Notes: generated from the sequence alone by a model not told the origin. Positions 17,729-31,072 are shown, counted from the stretch's first letter. The stretch is 64,000 nt of DNA from Halorussus halobius (GCF_004765805.1 NZ_SBIU01000004.1:431437-495436); one strand, 5' to 3'. Numbers and translations: made by a program.

Positions 17729-17750
17729 ACGGTATGATACCTAATACCGT
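17729..17750. promoter_or_regulatory. Candidate operator: overlapping palindromes upstream of argG
   Basis: ACGGTAT (17729-17735) and ATACCGT (17744-17750) form a perfect 7-bp inverted repeat with an 8-bp spacer. Nested in it is a perfect 11-bp palindrome GGTATGATACC (17731-17741). It lies 265 bases before argG. A TTTAAA at 17694-17699 is a possible TATA box reading toward argG. The remainder of 17465-17844 shows no gene. Binding by an arginine regulator is inference only. Confidence 0.45.
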
Positions 17751-17844
17751 TTTAACTCCATTATTCATCGCCGTCCCGGAGGTGTGACTTCGAAGCGTCG
17801 GGGCTCGCGGCCACGCGTCGCCCGGACCGTCATCCTCTTGGTTC

Positions 17845-18426
17845 GTGGCCGCCGACGGGTCGAGCGTGTACAGCCTCAACGTCCCCGTTCCGGGCGAGGT
17901 CAGTCGCCTCGCCGAGGAGCTTCGGCCCGCCCTGCTGGCGTTCGAGCGCATCCGGGAGCGCCACTCGCTGGTCTGCAAGCGACTGGGCGACGACGGGACG
18001 GGCGGACGCGGCCGGAGCGACGCGAACTGGGGGACCTCGCGAGACGAGCGCCGCAGGGACGTTCCGCGCCTGCGCGAGCGCGTCCGCGAGGCGCTGGCCG
18101 GCGCGCCGGCGTTCGAGGCCCGCGTCGCCGGCATCGACTACTTCCCGAACCCGCCGCTGGGCGAGGGGCCGGTCGCGTACCTCGCGGTCGAGAGCCCCGG
18201 ACTCCGGCGAGTCCACCGGCGACTGCTCCCCGAGTTCTCGGCGGTCGAGGCGTTCGAGGGCGACGACTACGTGCCCCACGTCACGCTGGCCCGGGGCGGA
18301 GACGTCGCGGACGCGCGCCGGCTCGCCGACCGCGAGGTCGAGCCGGTGACGTGGACCGTCGACAGGCTGGACGTCTGGGACGCGAAGTACGAGGAGTCGG
18401 TCGCGACGTTCCCGCTGCCGGCGTAG
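17845..18426 (+). CDS. 2'-5' RNA ligase/2H phosphoesterase-like protein
   Basis: The 193-residue protein begins with a GTG at 17845 and ends with the second of two histidine-type motifs, YVPHVTLARGG at about 144-154, which matches the HxT motif of the LigT/2H family. The first HxT motif, expected near residue 40, is not clear: only IRERHSLVCKRLG is seen, so it may be divergent or partly inactive. Family members are cyclic phosphodiesterases or 2'-5' RNA ligases acting on RNA ends. It stands upstream of endA with a 780-base gene-free interval between them. Confidence 0.72.
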   Translation: MAADGSSVYSLNVPVPGEVSRLAEELRPALLAFERIRERHSLVCKRLGDDGTGGRGRSDANWGTSRDERRRDVPRLRERVREALAGAPAFEARVAGIDYFPNPPLGEGPVAYLAVESPGLRRVHRRLLPEFSAVEAFEGDDYVPHVTLARGGDVADARRLADREVEPVTWTVDRLDVWDAKYEESVATFPLPA

Positions 18427-19203
18427 CGTCCACGGTCGGCCGCCCTCGCATCGGGGTCGACCCGGTTCGTACGCTCGGCGGCGTCGAGAGCGGCGACTGG
18501 AGCTGGGTCCGTGACCTCGAACGGTTTCGGCCCGCTCTCCGACCACGCTGAAACCGCAATTAACGCCTCGAACACCCTCGACGCGCTCGCCGCCGCCAGA
18601 CAACCCGCGTCTGGCGAGCCTGCGCGCGCTTCGCCGTCGTCCGATCGCGTCGCGCTCGTGATGACGAAACTCTTCGATGTTCGAACCATGCGGGCTGTGA
18701 CTTCCGCGGTCACACTCGCGTTACTCGCGTGACCGCGCCTCGGCCGTTCAGTCCACCAGGGCCAACCGCACTGCTCCGCAACCGCACCGCAACCGCACCG
18801 CATCCGCACCGCAACCGCTCCGCATCCGCACAGCGGGAGCCTCACGCCGCCCCAGCCTCGGGGCACACGAACGCGCCCCGCCGCCGTCAGAGACGAGCGC
18901 TGACGAGCCCTCGTTCACATCCGCTCACCAGGACCTCGCGCGCTTGGGCGCGACACGAGGTCGCGCCGTGGGAGACACGCTCCCACCAGCCTTGTCTCGC
19001 TCCGCTCGACGAGACGCCAGCGCGCGCCGACCGTGAAATGGCGAGTCGACGCGCGCCGACGATGGAAAAGCGAATCGACGTGCCGCCGTCGCGTCCCGCG
19101 GCCGAGTTCGCATCGCGTCACGAAACGCCGCCCGCGCGAACGACGCTCGGACGGCTCGTCGGACACCGGAAGCCGTTTGGTCCGCGGACCCGGACACCGG
19201 AGC
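18427..19203. other. Gene-free interval with hairpins and dispersed repeat
   Basis: I see no convincing gene in 777 bases; frames here have biased composition but no recognisable protein. It has perfect hairpins: CGCCAGAC/GTCTGGCG (18594-18616), CGCGGTCAC/GTGACCGCG (18705-18737), GGCGCGAC/GTCGCGCC (about 18948-18968) and GTGGGAG/CTCCCAC just after. A CCGCAACCGCA-type tandem block at 18762-18868 belongs to the dispersed repeat family. Confidence 0.6.
18762..18868 (+). repeat. Dispersed non-coding repeat, copy A
   Basis: Short tandem units of CCGCA(A/T)CCGCAC type are followed by GGGAGCCTCAC and GCCCCAGCCTC. The same order of blocks occurs inverted at 34053-34139 and directly at 51606-51720. 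All three lie between genes, not in coding sequence. It is not a CRISPR array, as units have no unique spacers. Confidence 0.6.
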
Positions 19204-20232
19204 ATGGACGGACGCCTTCGAGACGGCGAGGTCGTCGTCGGCGGCGACGCCCGCCAGCGGTTCTACGACTCCAGCGGCTACGGTCGCCCGCTCGGCGGCC
19301 AGGAGGTCGCCCTGTCGCGCGTCGAGGCCGCCTACCTGCTGTTCAAGGGTGACCTGGACGCCGTCGATGGCGAGGGCTTCCGCGAGTTCCTCGCCGGGAC
19401 GGGCGGGGCGGTCACCGCCCGGTTCCTGGTGTACGCCGACCTGCGCGACCGGGGCTTTTACCTCTCGCCCGACCGCGAGGACTGGGTGGCGTCGCCGCGC
19501 TCGGACACCGACTTCGTCGTCTACCCGCGCGGGAAGGGGCCGTGGGACGACGCGGTGCTGTACCGGGTCCGGGTCGCGGGCGAGCGCGCGGACGTACCCG
19601 CCGCCGACCTCGGCGACGCGGTGCTGGCGGTCGTCGACGAGGAGAGCGAGATCACCTACCTCGAAACCGACCGCCCCGACCTCCGGGGCTCGTCGGGCGT
19701 CGACCTCCCGGAAGGCGTCCCCGCCGACCTGCTCGGGGACCGGGTGGTGGCGTGGGAGCCGCCCGAGCGCCTCCACGAGCGGGGGTTCTACGGGCAACCG
19801 CTCCGGGACCGCGAGCCCGACCGGCCGGGCGCGCTCCAGTTGTCGCTGGTCGAGGCGGCGTCCCTGGCCGACGAGGGCGCGCTCGCGCTCGATTCCGGTG
19901 CGGAGTCGGTTCGCGAGCGCGGTCGGGCGGTCGAGGGCGAGCGATTCGACCGCCGGCTCCGGGTCTACCGGGCGCTCCGCGAGCGCGGGGTGGTTCCCAA
20001 GACGGGGTTCAAGTTCGGCGCGGACTTCCGGACCTACGCCGCGGTGGAGTCGGTCGACGAGTTGGGACACTCGGAGTGTCTCGTGCGAGTGCTTCCGGCC
20101 GACCACGCGTTCGCGCCCCGCGACCTCGCGCTCGACGTGCGACTGGCCCACGGCGTCCGCAAGCGCATGGTGTTCGCGCTGGTCGACGGCGACGGCGTGA
20201 CGTGGGTGTCGGTCGGGCGCTTGACCCCCTGA
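19204..20232 (+). CDS. endA: tRNA-splicing endonuclease, fused tandem form
   Basis: The 342-residue enzyme cuts bulge-helix-bulge introns from tRNA and rRNA precursors. It is about twice the length of the 180-residue archaeal subunit, matching the haloarchaeal homodimer built of duplicated units: an N-terminal inactive repeat (1-165) and a catalytic one (170-342). The catalytic triad is visible in the second repeat as tyrosine in FRTYAAVES, histidine in GHSECLVRV and lysine in RKRMVFALV, with the preceding PKTGFKFGADFR block. I start at the ATG at 19204 (MDGRLRDGEVVVG), the only start preceding the first repeat. trpS follows 100 bases later, an order also seen in other haloarchaea. Confidence 0.93.
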   Translation: MDGRLRDGEVVVGGDARQRFYDSSGYGRPLGGQEVALSRVEAAYLLFKGDLDAVDGEGFREFLAGTGGAVTARFLVYADLRDRGFYLSPDREDWVASPRSDTDFVVYPRGKGPWDDAVLYRVRVAGERADVPAADLGDAVLAVVDEESEITYLETDRPDLRGSSGVDLPEGVPADLLGDRVVAWEPPERLHERGFYGQPLRDREPDRPGALQLSLVEAASLADEGALALDSGAESVRERGRAVEGERFDRRLRVYRALRERGVVPKTGFKFGADFRTYAAVESVDELGHSECLVRVLPADHAFAPRDLALDVRLAHGVRKRMVFALVDGDGVTWVSVGRLTP

Positions 20233-20331
20233 CGTGGCGCGTCGGGACGCCGCCACCGCCGAAGCGACCCCTTTTTGTGCCGACGACCCCCTACGGTGGA
20301 GTAGATTGGCTCGCCGCCAGTCGATTTCGCC

Positions 20332-21978
20332 ATGACAGGTGACGAACGCCCGCGCGAGACCGAGGCATCGTCCGACGACCAGCGCCCCGCGTCGGGCGAG
20401 GACTGGCGCGAGCCCGCGGGCCGTCGGGCAGTAGCCGACGGCGGGACCGAGGCGGCCGGCGACGACGGCGCGACCCTCGACCCGTGGGGGTCGGCGACCG
20501 TCGCCGACTACCGGAAGCTGTTCGAGGAGTTCGGCATCGAGGAGTTCGACGAACTGCTGGACGAGGTGCCCGACCCCCACTACCTGATGCGGCGCGGGGT
20601 CATCTTCGGCCACCGGGACTACCGCCGGGTCGCCGAGGCGATGGTCAACGACGAGCCGTTCGCCGCGCTCTCGGGGTTCATGCCGACCGGCGACCCCCAC
20701 ATCGGTCACAAGCTGGTGTTCGACGAGCTCATCTGGCACCAGCGCCAGGGCGGGGACGCCTACGCGCTCATCGCCGACCTCGAAGCCAACAGCGCGCGCG
20801 GGATGTCGTGGGACGAAATCGACGAGCACGCCCGCGACTACCTGCTCAGCCTGCTCGCGCTCGGGTTCGACCCCGAGGAGGGCACGCTCTACCGGCAGTC
20901 GGGCGACCGCGACGTCCAGGACCTCGCGTTCGAGCTGGGCGCGTCGGCCAACTTCTCGGAGCTGGAGAACATCTACGGCTTCTCCGGGGAGACCAGCGTC
21001 TCGCACATGCAGAGCGTGGTGACTCAGATGGCCGACATCCTCTACCCCCAACTCGACGAGCCCAAGCCCACGGTCATCCCGGTCGGCCCCGACCAGGACC
21101 CCCACGTCAGGCTGGCGCGGGATTTGGCGGCCCGGACGCGCTACTTCGGCGTGACGAAGGCGTACGCGAGCTTCGAGGCCGACGCCGGCGAGCGCGAACT
21201 GCTCGCGGCGGCCCACGCCGCGCTCGCCGACGAGGCCGCCGAGCGCGACGAAGGCGGGGGCGGCGAGCCGGTCCGGTGCGAGGACGCCGCCGACTGGCTC
21301 GAAGCCGAGATGACCGCCGACGAGGTGCGCGCGACCATCGTCGCCAAGCTCCGCGAGGCCGGCAAGGAGCCGCTCCGGCCCCGCGTGCGATTCCTCGACC
21401 GGAACGCGACCGACGAGGCGTTCGAGGCGCTCATCGACGCGGTCGCGGGCGAGAAACGGGTGTTCGACGAACACGTCGACGCGTTCGACCTCTCGCGGGA
21501 CGAGGCCGAGGCGTTGGCGCGCGAGGTCGAACTCGACCACGGCGGCTACGGCTTCGTCGCGCCCTCGTCGATTTACCACCGATTCATGACGGGACTGACC
21601 GGCGGGAAGATGTCCTCGTCGGTGCCCGCGAGCCACATCAGCCTGCTCGACGACCCGGAGGACGGCTACGACAAGGTGAAAGCGGCGACTACCGGCGGCC
21701 GGGAGACCGCCGAGAAACAGCGCGAACTGGGCGGGCGGGCCGACGAGTGCCCCGTCTACGAGCTGTACGCCTACCTGCTCGCGGGCGACGACGACGAGTT
21801 CGCCAAGCGCGTGTACGACGAGTGCGTCGGGGGCGAGCGCCTGTGTGGGGACTGCAAGGAGCAGGCCGCCGAGCTGATGCGGGAGTTCCTCGAAGACCAC
21901 CAGCGGAAGCGCGAGGAGGTCGAGGAACTGCTGGAGCGGGCGGACATCGAACTCGATAGCGACCGAGCGCGGCGCTGA
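20332..21978 (+). CDS. trpS: Tryptophanyl-tRNA synthetase
   Basis: The 548-residue class I synthetase charges tRNA-Trp. The HIGH motif appears as GFMPTGDPHIGHKL near residue 117 and the KMSKS motif as GGKMSSS near 422. VGPDQDPHVRLARD is the tryptophan-pocket block. The N-terminal 45 residues are low-complexity and acidic, and an acidic insert of about 40 residues lies before the KMSKS part, as in haloarchaeal relatives. The C-terminus has CGDCKEQAAELM, a short Cys pair. Linkage with endA is fitting, as tRNA-Trp carries an intron in haloarchaea. Confidence 0.95.
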   Translation: MTGDERPRETEASSDDQRPASGEDWREPAGRRAVADGGTEAAGDDGATLDPWGSATVADYRKLFEEFGIEEFDELLDEVPDPHYLMRRGVIFGHRDYRRVAEAMVNDEPFAALSGFMPTGDPHIGHKLVFDELIWHQRQGGDAYALIADLEANSARGMSWDEIDEHARDYLLSLLALGFDPEEGTLYRQSGDRDVQDLAFELGASANFSELENIYGFSGETSVSHMQSVVTQMADILYPQLDEPKPTVIPVGPDQDPHVRLARDLAARTRYFGVTKAYASFEADAGERELLAAAHAALADEAAERDEGGGGEPVRCEDAADWLEAEMTADEVRATIVAKLREAGKEPLRPRVRFLDRNATDEAFEALIDAVAGEKRVFDEHVDAFDLSRDEAEALAREVELDHGGYGFVAPSSIYHRFMTGLTGGKMSSSVPASHISLLDDPEDGYDKVKAATTGGRETAEKQRELGGRADECPVYELYAYLLAGDDDEFAKRVYDECVGGERLCGDCKEQAAELMREFLEDHQRKREEVEELLERADIELDSDRARR

Positions 21979-22003
21979 AGGCCCGCTCGGTCGGGCCGCG
22001 GGA

Positions 22004-22633
22004 CTACCGGGGCGGCGCGCCGCCTCGACCGCCCCACCACTGGCCGACCATCGCGCCGACGCCGACGAAGAGGACGACGAACGCGAGCACGAAGTTGACC
22101 ACCGGGACGTTGGCGACCAGCGCACCGACCACGAGCGCGAGCCAGAGGTTCGGCTCGTCGCGGCCGAACCGCCGGAGCAGCGACGCCCCGAGCGCTATCG
22201 TCCCGACGGTGGACCCGACGTACGCGAACAGCGTACCGCCCAACAGCGGGAGGACGGCCACGAGCACGACGGGTTGGGGGAACCCGACCTCGACGAGGAC
22301 GAGCAGGACGACCAGCAACAGGACGAACCCGACGAACCCGCCGACGACCGCGCCGACGCCGAGCAGGCCGGCCCGACCGGGGCCGTCGCGTATCCGGTTC
22401 TCGACGGCCCGGACGTACGACCCCGAGAGGACGAACTCCGAGACGCCCAGCACGACGACGCCCACGGCGACCGAGAAGACGACGTAGACGGCGTAGAACA
22501 GGAGTGCGAGCACGGCCAATCCGGCGAGTCCGACGTCGACGCTCGGCAGTTCGGAGGCGGGGTGTGCGGCGGCGGTCGCGGGGACGAGCGCCAGGGCGGG
22601 GAGCCACGCCGCGAGGGAGTTGCGGGGGACCAT
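22004..22633 (-). CDS. Hypothetical polytopic membrane protein
   Basis: The 209-residue protein has a possible signal or first helix (residues 5-25), then five or so hydrophobic segments with glycine-valine-rich helices. The end, VGQWWGGRGGAPPR, is basic and soluble. No family signature is visible. It converges with trpS (26-base gap between stops) and follows the next membrane protein gene in the same direction with a 37-base gap, suggesting a two-gene unit with 22670-23695. Confidence 0.7.
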   Translation of the reverse strand: MVPRNSLAAWLPALALVPATAAAHPASELPSVDVGLAGLAVLALLFYAVYVVFSVAVGVVVLGVSEFVLSGSYVRAVENRIRDGPGRAGLLGVGAVVGGFVGFVLLLVVLLVLVEVGFPQPVVLVAVLPLLGGTLFAYVGSTVGTIALGASLLRRFGRDEPNLWLALVVGALVANVPVVNFVLAFVVLFVGVGAMVGQWWGGRGGAPPR

Positions 22634-22669
22634 AGTCGACGTTCTCCCAGTGAAGTCAAAAGGATAACG

Positions 22670-23695
22670 TCAAGAGGCACGGGCGAAGGCGACGCCGTAG
22701 GCCAGCGGAACGACCCCGGCCGCGAGCCCGACGAGGACCGAGACGACGCTGACGAGCGCGCCGAACGGACCGAGCGCGAGCGCGTTGACGCCGACGACGA
22801 GCGCCACGACGCCCACCGTGACCCCGACGAGCCGGGCCCACCGACGCTGGTGGACGAGGACGCCGGCGACGACGCCGGTGGCGACCACGAGCGAGCTCGT
22901 GGGGCCCCGGACGAACCGGGAGACCGACCCGCTCTCGAACAGGGCGGTGCCGACGAGCGCGACCGGGACGGCGAGCGCAGCCACGGCTATCGCCCGACGG
23001 ACGGTGAGGACGCGGTCGGCCGAGGGGTCCCGGTATCGGTAGGCAAGCAGTCCGAGCGCGACCGCGACGTATCCCCGCCCGACTGGCGTGAGGAGGTAGC
23101 CGGCGAACCCGCCGAGGAGCGTGGTCGCGACCGCCGCACCGCTCTCGGGAGCCACGGCGTAGTAGGCGTCCCCGCGGCGGTAGACGCCACGGTCGACCGA
23201 GTCGGCCGTGACCGACCCGGACTCGACGGCGGTCTTCACGTCCGGGGGAGCCGTCCCGTACGGTTCCGCGACGTCGTCGAGGACCGCCGCGGCGTCGGTC
23301 CGAGCCATCTCGATCCGGAGGAACGTCGTCTCGGCGTCGGCGGTGCGGTTCCAGCGGTAGTACGACCCCTCGTAGACGACGTAGGCCGCCTCCACGTCGT
23401 CGAGCGCGACGTCGAGGTCGGGCGTGACGTTCCCCTCGAAGGTGCCGTCGCTCGCGGCGCGTCGGACCGGCCGGCGGTCCTCGGCCGGGACTCCGTCGAG
23501 GCGGCGGTCGAGGGCGACCACGTCCGAGTCGGCCGCCGCGACCCGGGCGGGGTCCTCGCCGGACCCGACCTGCGTCGCGTCGTAGGTTATCTCCGTGCCG
23601 GCCAGCGCGGCGTGGAACGCGAAGCTACACGCCACGCCGACTACGAGCAGTCCGACGAGCGCGAGCGTGCGGCGGGTGGGCACCGAGCGTTGCAT
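22670..23695 (-). CDS. Hypothetical membrane protein with extracytoplasmic domain
   Basis: The 341-residue protein starts with a helix at 11-33 (LALVGLLVVGVACSFAF), then a soluble outer domain of about 150 residues rich in Asp/Ala (repeated VAALDRRLDG- and YRWNRT-like stretches), and five or six C-terminal helices. Asn-x-Thr sites (NVT, NRT) in the outer domain may be glycosylated. I do not recognise the family. It is followed by 22004-22633 in the same orientation. Confidence 0.7.
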   Translation of the reverse strand: MQRSVPTRRTLALVGLLVVGVACSFAFHAALAGTEITYDATQVGSGEDPARVAAADSDVVALDRRLDGVPAEDRRPVRRAASDGTFEGNVTPDLDVALDDVEAAYVVYEGSYYRWNRTADAETTFLRIEMARTDAAAVLDDVAEPYGTAPPDVKTAVESGSVTADSVDRGVYRRGDAYYAVAPESGAAVATTLLGGFAGYLLTPVGRGYVAVALGLLAYRYRDPSADRVLTVRRAIAVAALAVPVALVGTALFESGSVSRFVRGPTSSLVVATGVVAGVLVHQRRWARLVGVTVGVVALVVGVNALALGPFGALVSVVSVLVGLAAGVVPLAYGVAFARAS

Positions 23696-23809
23696 CGACT
23701 CGGCGAGACGTTCGCAGTCGGTCCACCTAAAGCCCGGCCAAGGCGACCGCCTGCCCGCCGTCGAGCCGACCCGGAAAGAGTTAACCGAGCGGGACGAAAC
23801 CTCTCGGAC

Positions 23810-24010
23810 ATGGCCGCTGCACTCGCAGATAGACTCGAACCGCTCGGCGTCGGCTTCGGCGTCCTACTCGTCCTCGTCGGCGTCGCGACCGTGATCGGCA
23901 CCCCGTGGAGCTACAAGTCGGCCGGAACCGCGCTCGCGGTCGGCCAGGCGTTCGGCGCGATAGCCGCCGTCGCCATCGGTGCGGGGCTGGCGTGGCTCGT
24001 CCGGCAATAA
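23810..24010 (+). CDS. Small two-helix membrane protein
   Basis: ATG at 23810 gives a 66-residue protein: MAAALADRLEPLGVGFG, helix at 12-30, loop GTPWSYKSAG, helix at 40-62 ending WLVRQ. It is a compact hairpin-like membrane protein of a kind found in many haloarchaea. The longer open frame upstream is a shadow of the gene on the other strand. An A-rich stretch and AGTTAA at 23777-23784 may be its promoter. Confidence 0.65.
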   Translation: MAAALADRLEPLGVGFGVLLVLVGVATVIGTPWSYKSAGTALAVGQAFGAIAAVAIGAGLAWLVRQ

Positions 24011-24066
24011 GCCGAGCGGAGGACCCGCAAGAACCGGACGCGAAAAGGGACCCCACGTCGGGGTGA

Positions 24067-24873
24067 CTACTTGTTCGGCAGGAACGCCAGTCCGACCAGC
24101 AGGATTAGCGTGAGGCCGCTCAGGATGGCGACGCCCCACAGGCCCGCGATACGCTCGTCGAACCGGTCGATTTCCTCGACCTGCTCGTCGTAGCCCTCCA
24201 GGTCGGTCGAGAGCTGGACCACGCCCTCCTCGGGGAAGTGCGCAACGAACGCCTCCTCGCCGTTCGGTCCGAGCGTGACGTTTCCTCCCTCGGCCAGCGA
24301 CGTCTCCTCGGTCGCGGGCGCGACGTACTGGAGCTGTGCCGCGTCGGCGGTGACGTTGGTCACGGTGGTCTCGTTGCCCTGATAGTCGAAGGTGTCGTTC
24401 TCGGCGTACGTCCGCGTGTCGGGCTCGCCGAACCGCTGGCGCTCGTACTCGCTTCTCGGGACCAGCGTGCGGTTGCCGTCGCTCTCGTTGCGGACGATGT
24501 ACTCGGTGCCGTCCTGCGTGACGTTCGTCACGTTCTCGCCCAGATCGAACTCCTCGCGCAGCGTGAACTCGTCGGGGTCCGACGTGTTCGCGATGAGGAC
24601 TCGATAGGTCTCGTCGTCGAGGTCGACCGTCGTGTCGTTGTCCAGCGTCGCGGTGTACACCGACGACTCGTTGACCCGGGTCAGGGTCCCCTCGCCGTCC
24701 CCGACCGACGCGACCGTGTACTCGTATCCGGCGACTGGCAGGCTCTCGTTCTCGGTGTACGTCTCCCCATCGAGGTCGATGGTGGGACTGTCCGCCACGC
24801 CGACGAGCGAGTAGGCTCCTGCGGCGATGACGAGAAAGAGGACGGCGTACACCGTCGCGGCTCGTCGTTGCAT
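24067..24873 (-). CDS. Hypothetical exported protein, N- and C-terminal membrane anchors
   Basis: The 268-residue protein starts at the ATG at 24873 (MQRRAATVYAVLFLVIAA) with an N-terminal helix, then an outer domain of about 200 residues with many Asn-x-Thr/Ser sites (NESL, NVT, NVTQ, NRT, NET) and a C-terminal helix (LWGVAILSGLTLILLVGLAFL). The multiple sequons and acidic composition suggest an N-glycosylated surface protein. The folding shows repeated YTV/YEYTVAS strand patterns. No catalytic motif is visible. It converges with 23810-24010. Confidence 0.72.
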   Translation of the reverse strand: MQRRAATVYAVLFLVIAAGAYSLVGVADSPTIDLDGETYTENESLPVAGYEYTVASVGDGEGTLTRVNESSVYTATLDNDTTVDLDDETYRVLIANTSDPDEFTLREEFDLGENVTNVTQDGTEYIVRNESDGNRTLVPRSEYERQRFGEPDTRTYAENDTFDYQGNETTVTNVTADAAQLQYVAPATEETSLAEGGNVTLGPNGEEAFVAHFPEEGVVQLSTDLEGYDEQVEEIDRFDERIAGLWGVAILSGLTLILLVGLAFLPNK

Positions 24874-25036
24874 ATCCGAAACGTTGGACGCGCACCGTTT
24901 AACGATTACCTTTCGCCGGAGAGTTTCCGATGCGCGCGCGACGCCCGCGACCACGTCTCGAACGGCGCGAAGCGGTCGTCGATTCGTTCGGGTCGCGGAA
25001 GTGTGCTTTTTGAGGCGGGCGAGCGAGAGGCGACTC

Positions 25037-25750
25037 ATGGACAAACAGCGACTCCGCGAGCGCGTCTGGGACGGGTTAGACGAGAGCGGCGAAGCGCGCT
25101 TTCCCTTCCCGCCCCACGGCCGCATCCCCAACTTCGCGGGCGCGGACGAGGCGGCCGAGCGGCTCGCGTCCACCGACGCGTGGCGCGAGGCCGACGCGAT
25201 AAAGTCGAACCCGGACGCTCCGCAACTACCGGTTCGGCGCGCCGCACTCCGAGCCGGGAAGACTGTCTACATGGCCGTCCCCCGCCTCCGGGACGAGCGA
25301 TGCTTCCTCCGGCTGGACCCGGACGAGATAGACGACGTCGACCACGCGACGACGGTCGGTGGTTCCTCCGAACTCGGCACGCAGGTCGGCCCCGACGAGA
25401 TGGAGCGGGTCGACCTGATCGTCTCGGGCAGCGTCGCGGTCGACGACCGGGGTGGGCGCGTCGGCAAAGGTGAAGGGTACAGCGACCTCGAATTCGCGAT
25501 TCTCCGAGCGTTCGGACTCGTCGACGACGCGACGACGACAGTCACGACCGTCCACGAACTGCAGGTCGTCGACGACGGGATTCCGACGTCGGACCACGAC
25601 GTACCGATGGACCGGGTGTTGACGCCCGAGCGCTCGATTCGGACGAGCGCGCCGGACTCCAAACCCAGTGACGTCTCGTGGGACGACCTGTCCGACGAGC
25701 AGATCGCGGCGATTCCCATCCTACAGCGACTACGGTCCGAACGACGCTGA
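25037..25750 (+). CDS. 5-formyltetrahydrofolate cyclo-ligase-like protein
   Basis: The 237-residue protein matches the 5-FTHF cyclo-ligase family: KSNPDAPQLPVRRAALRAGKTVYMAVPRL at the N-terminal half, GSVAVDDRGGRVGKGEGYSDLEFAIL with the Gly-rich nucleotide site, and a terminal segment. The archaeal branch of this family is often fused or paired with methanogen-type folate enzymes; its substrate is uncertain. ATG at 25037 has no in-frame alternative near. It converges with the tRNA-Cys gene that ends the rRNA operon. Confidence 0.85.
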   Translation: MDKQRLRERVWDGLDESGEARFPFPPHGRIPNFAGADEAAERLASTDAWREADAIKSNPDAPQLPVRRAALRAGKTVYMAVPRLRDERCFLRLDPDEIDDVDHATTVGGSSELGTQVGPDEMERVDLIVSGSVAVDDRGGRVGKGEGYSDLEFAILRAFGLVDDATTTVTTVHELQVVDDGIPTSDHDVPMDRVLTPERSIRTSAPDSKPSDVSWDDLSDEQIAAIPILQRLRSERR

Positions 25751-25793
25751 CGTCGCTGGTCGGTGTATTGGTCGAACTGTGAGGCACGGACGA

Positions 25794-25869
25794 AGCCAAG
25801 GGCCGGATTTGAACCGGCGGTAGGCGGCTCTGCAGGCCGCTGCGTTCGGCCGGACTCTGCCACCTTGGC
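25794..25869 (-). tRNA. tRNA-Cys(GCA)
   Basis: A full cloverleaf is readable on the minus strand. Acceptor GCCAAGG pairs with the 3' CCTTGGC, the anticodon stem-loop is GCGGC-CTGCAGA-GCCGC with anticodon GCA, and the T arm is CCGG-TTCAAAT-CCGG. No CCA is encoded. It follows 5S rRNA, the standard end of haloarchaeal rRNA operons. Confidence 0.95.
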
Positions 25870-25950
25870 GCACGTAGTCGTATTCGCTCACCGAGGTTAA
25901 ATATAGCGGTCCCCGGCGGCAAGCGCCGGAGGGGACCGAGTACATGCAAA

Positions 25951-25986
25951 CAACCCCCGAACAGCGCAACTGCTGTTCGAGGGTTG
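25951..25986. other. Stem-loop in the 5S to tRNA-Cys spacer
   Basis: CAACCCCCGAACAGC (25951-25965) pairs with GCTGTTCGAGGGTTG (25972-25986) with one mismatch and a 6-base loop. A second GC-rich stem CCCCGGCG/GCGCCGG is at about 25910-25935. These are probably RNA-processing helices of the rRNA precursor rather than a terminator, since tRNA-Cys lies downstream. Confidence 0.6.
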
Positions 25987-26001
25987 AATGAAGTATGAAT
26001 G

Positions 26002-26123
26002 GTAGGCGGCGAACCGGTTTTCCCAGAGGCTCGCGCACTCCAGTACTCGCCGGAACGCAGGCGGGCTTATCTTCCGTGTTCGGGATGGGTACGGGAGTAA
26101 CCCCACCGCTATGGCCGCCTTAA
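26002..26123 (-). rRNA. rrf: 5S ribosomal RNA
   Basis: The 122-base 5S gene is seen on the minus strand, starting TTAAGGCGGCCATAGCGG and holding the archaeal CCCGTACCCATCCCGAACACGG core. It ends GCCGCCTACC, pairing with the start. Ends are set by this helix to within a few bases. Confidence 0.95.
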
Positions 26124-26249
26124 CGCCGACTCGCGGAATCGAACCGCGAACGCACACCAGTTGTCGGTGATTCGATGCGACGACCGTACGTAAGTGCAAT
26201 CCAGATAGCGCCTGGACCCGAGTTACCGGGCGCAGTGCGGATCCCATGC

Positions 26250-29165
<2,916 letters not shown>

Positions 29166-29381
29166 GCTGTTGGAATCGCACTGTGACCCGGTAAACTCGG
29201 ATCCAGTGGACGCCTGGATTGCACTTACATACGGTCGTCATCGCCACGTCTCGGTGGTCGCGAGAGCGTGCATCGAACCCTTCCCACCCGCGCTTTCACG
29301 GAGTGGTGCATCGGTCTTCCGGACCAGAACGTTCCGCCGCCACCCACTTAAGGGGAGCGGTTTCGTTCCGGCCCGGGAGTA

Positions 29382-29453
29382 TGGACCCACTGGGATTCGA
29401 ACCCAGGGCATCCTCCTTGCAAAGGAGGCACTCTACCGCTGAGCTATGGGCCC
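29382..29453 (-). tRNA. tRNA-Ala(TGC)
   Basis: The minus strand holds a 72-base cloverleaf: acceptor GGGCCCA with 3' TGGGTCC plus A, anticodon stem-loop CTCCT-TTGCA-AGGAG region with anticodon TGC, and T-arm CTGGG-TTCGAAT-CCCAG. It lies in the 16S-23S spacer as in most euryarchaea. No CCA is encoded. Confidence 0.95.
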
Positions 29454-29601
29454 CCTCCCCGGACGGGGAGGTGTGAACGTTAGCCTTGGCAGTCCGAAGG
29501 TGCCCGACCACCGAAGCGGTCGAGGTCGTCGAGGAACCCTCTCGTCCGTCGCGAAGCGACGGACAGGTGTGGGCTGGGGCGTCGCCCCAGTCCCGTTCGT
29601 T

Positions 29602-31072
<1,471 letters not shown>

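Noticed and set aside
18511..18732. 73-residue frame in the gene-free interval
   Set aside because: It starts with GTG, shows no family and spans two perfect hairpins. The composition resembles repetitive intergenic sequence.
18762..18868. Possible CRISPR array from CCGCAACCGC repeats
   Set aside because: Units are 6-11 bases without unique spacers and no cas gene is near; a dispersed repeat explains it better.
18925..22125. 1066-residue open frame antisense to endA and trpS
   Set aside because: It runs opposite two certain genes and shows no domain; its length reflects low TA content in high-GC codons.
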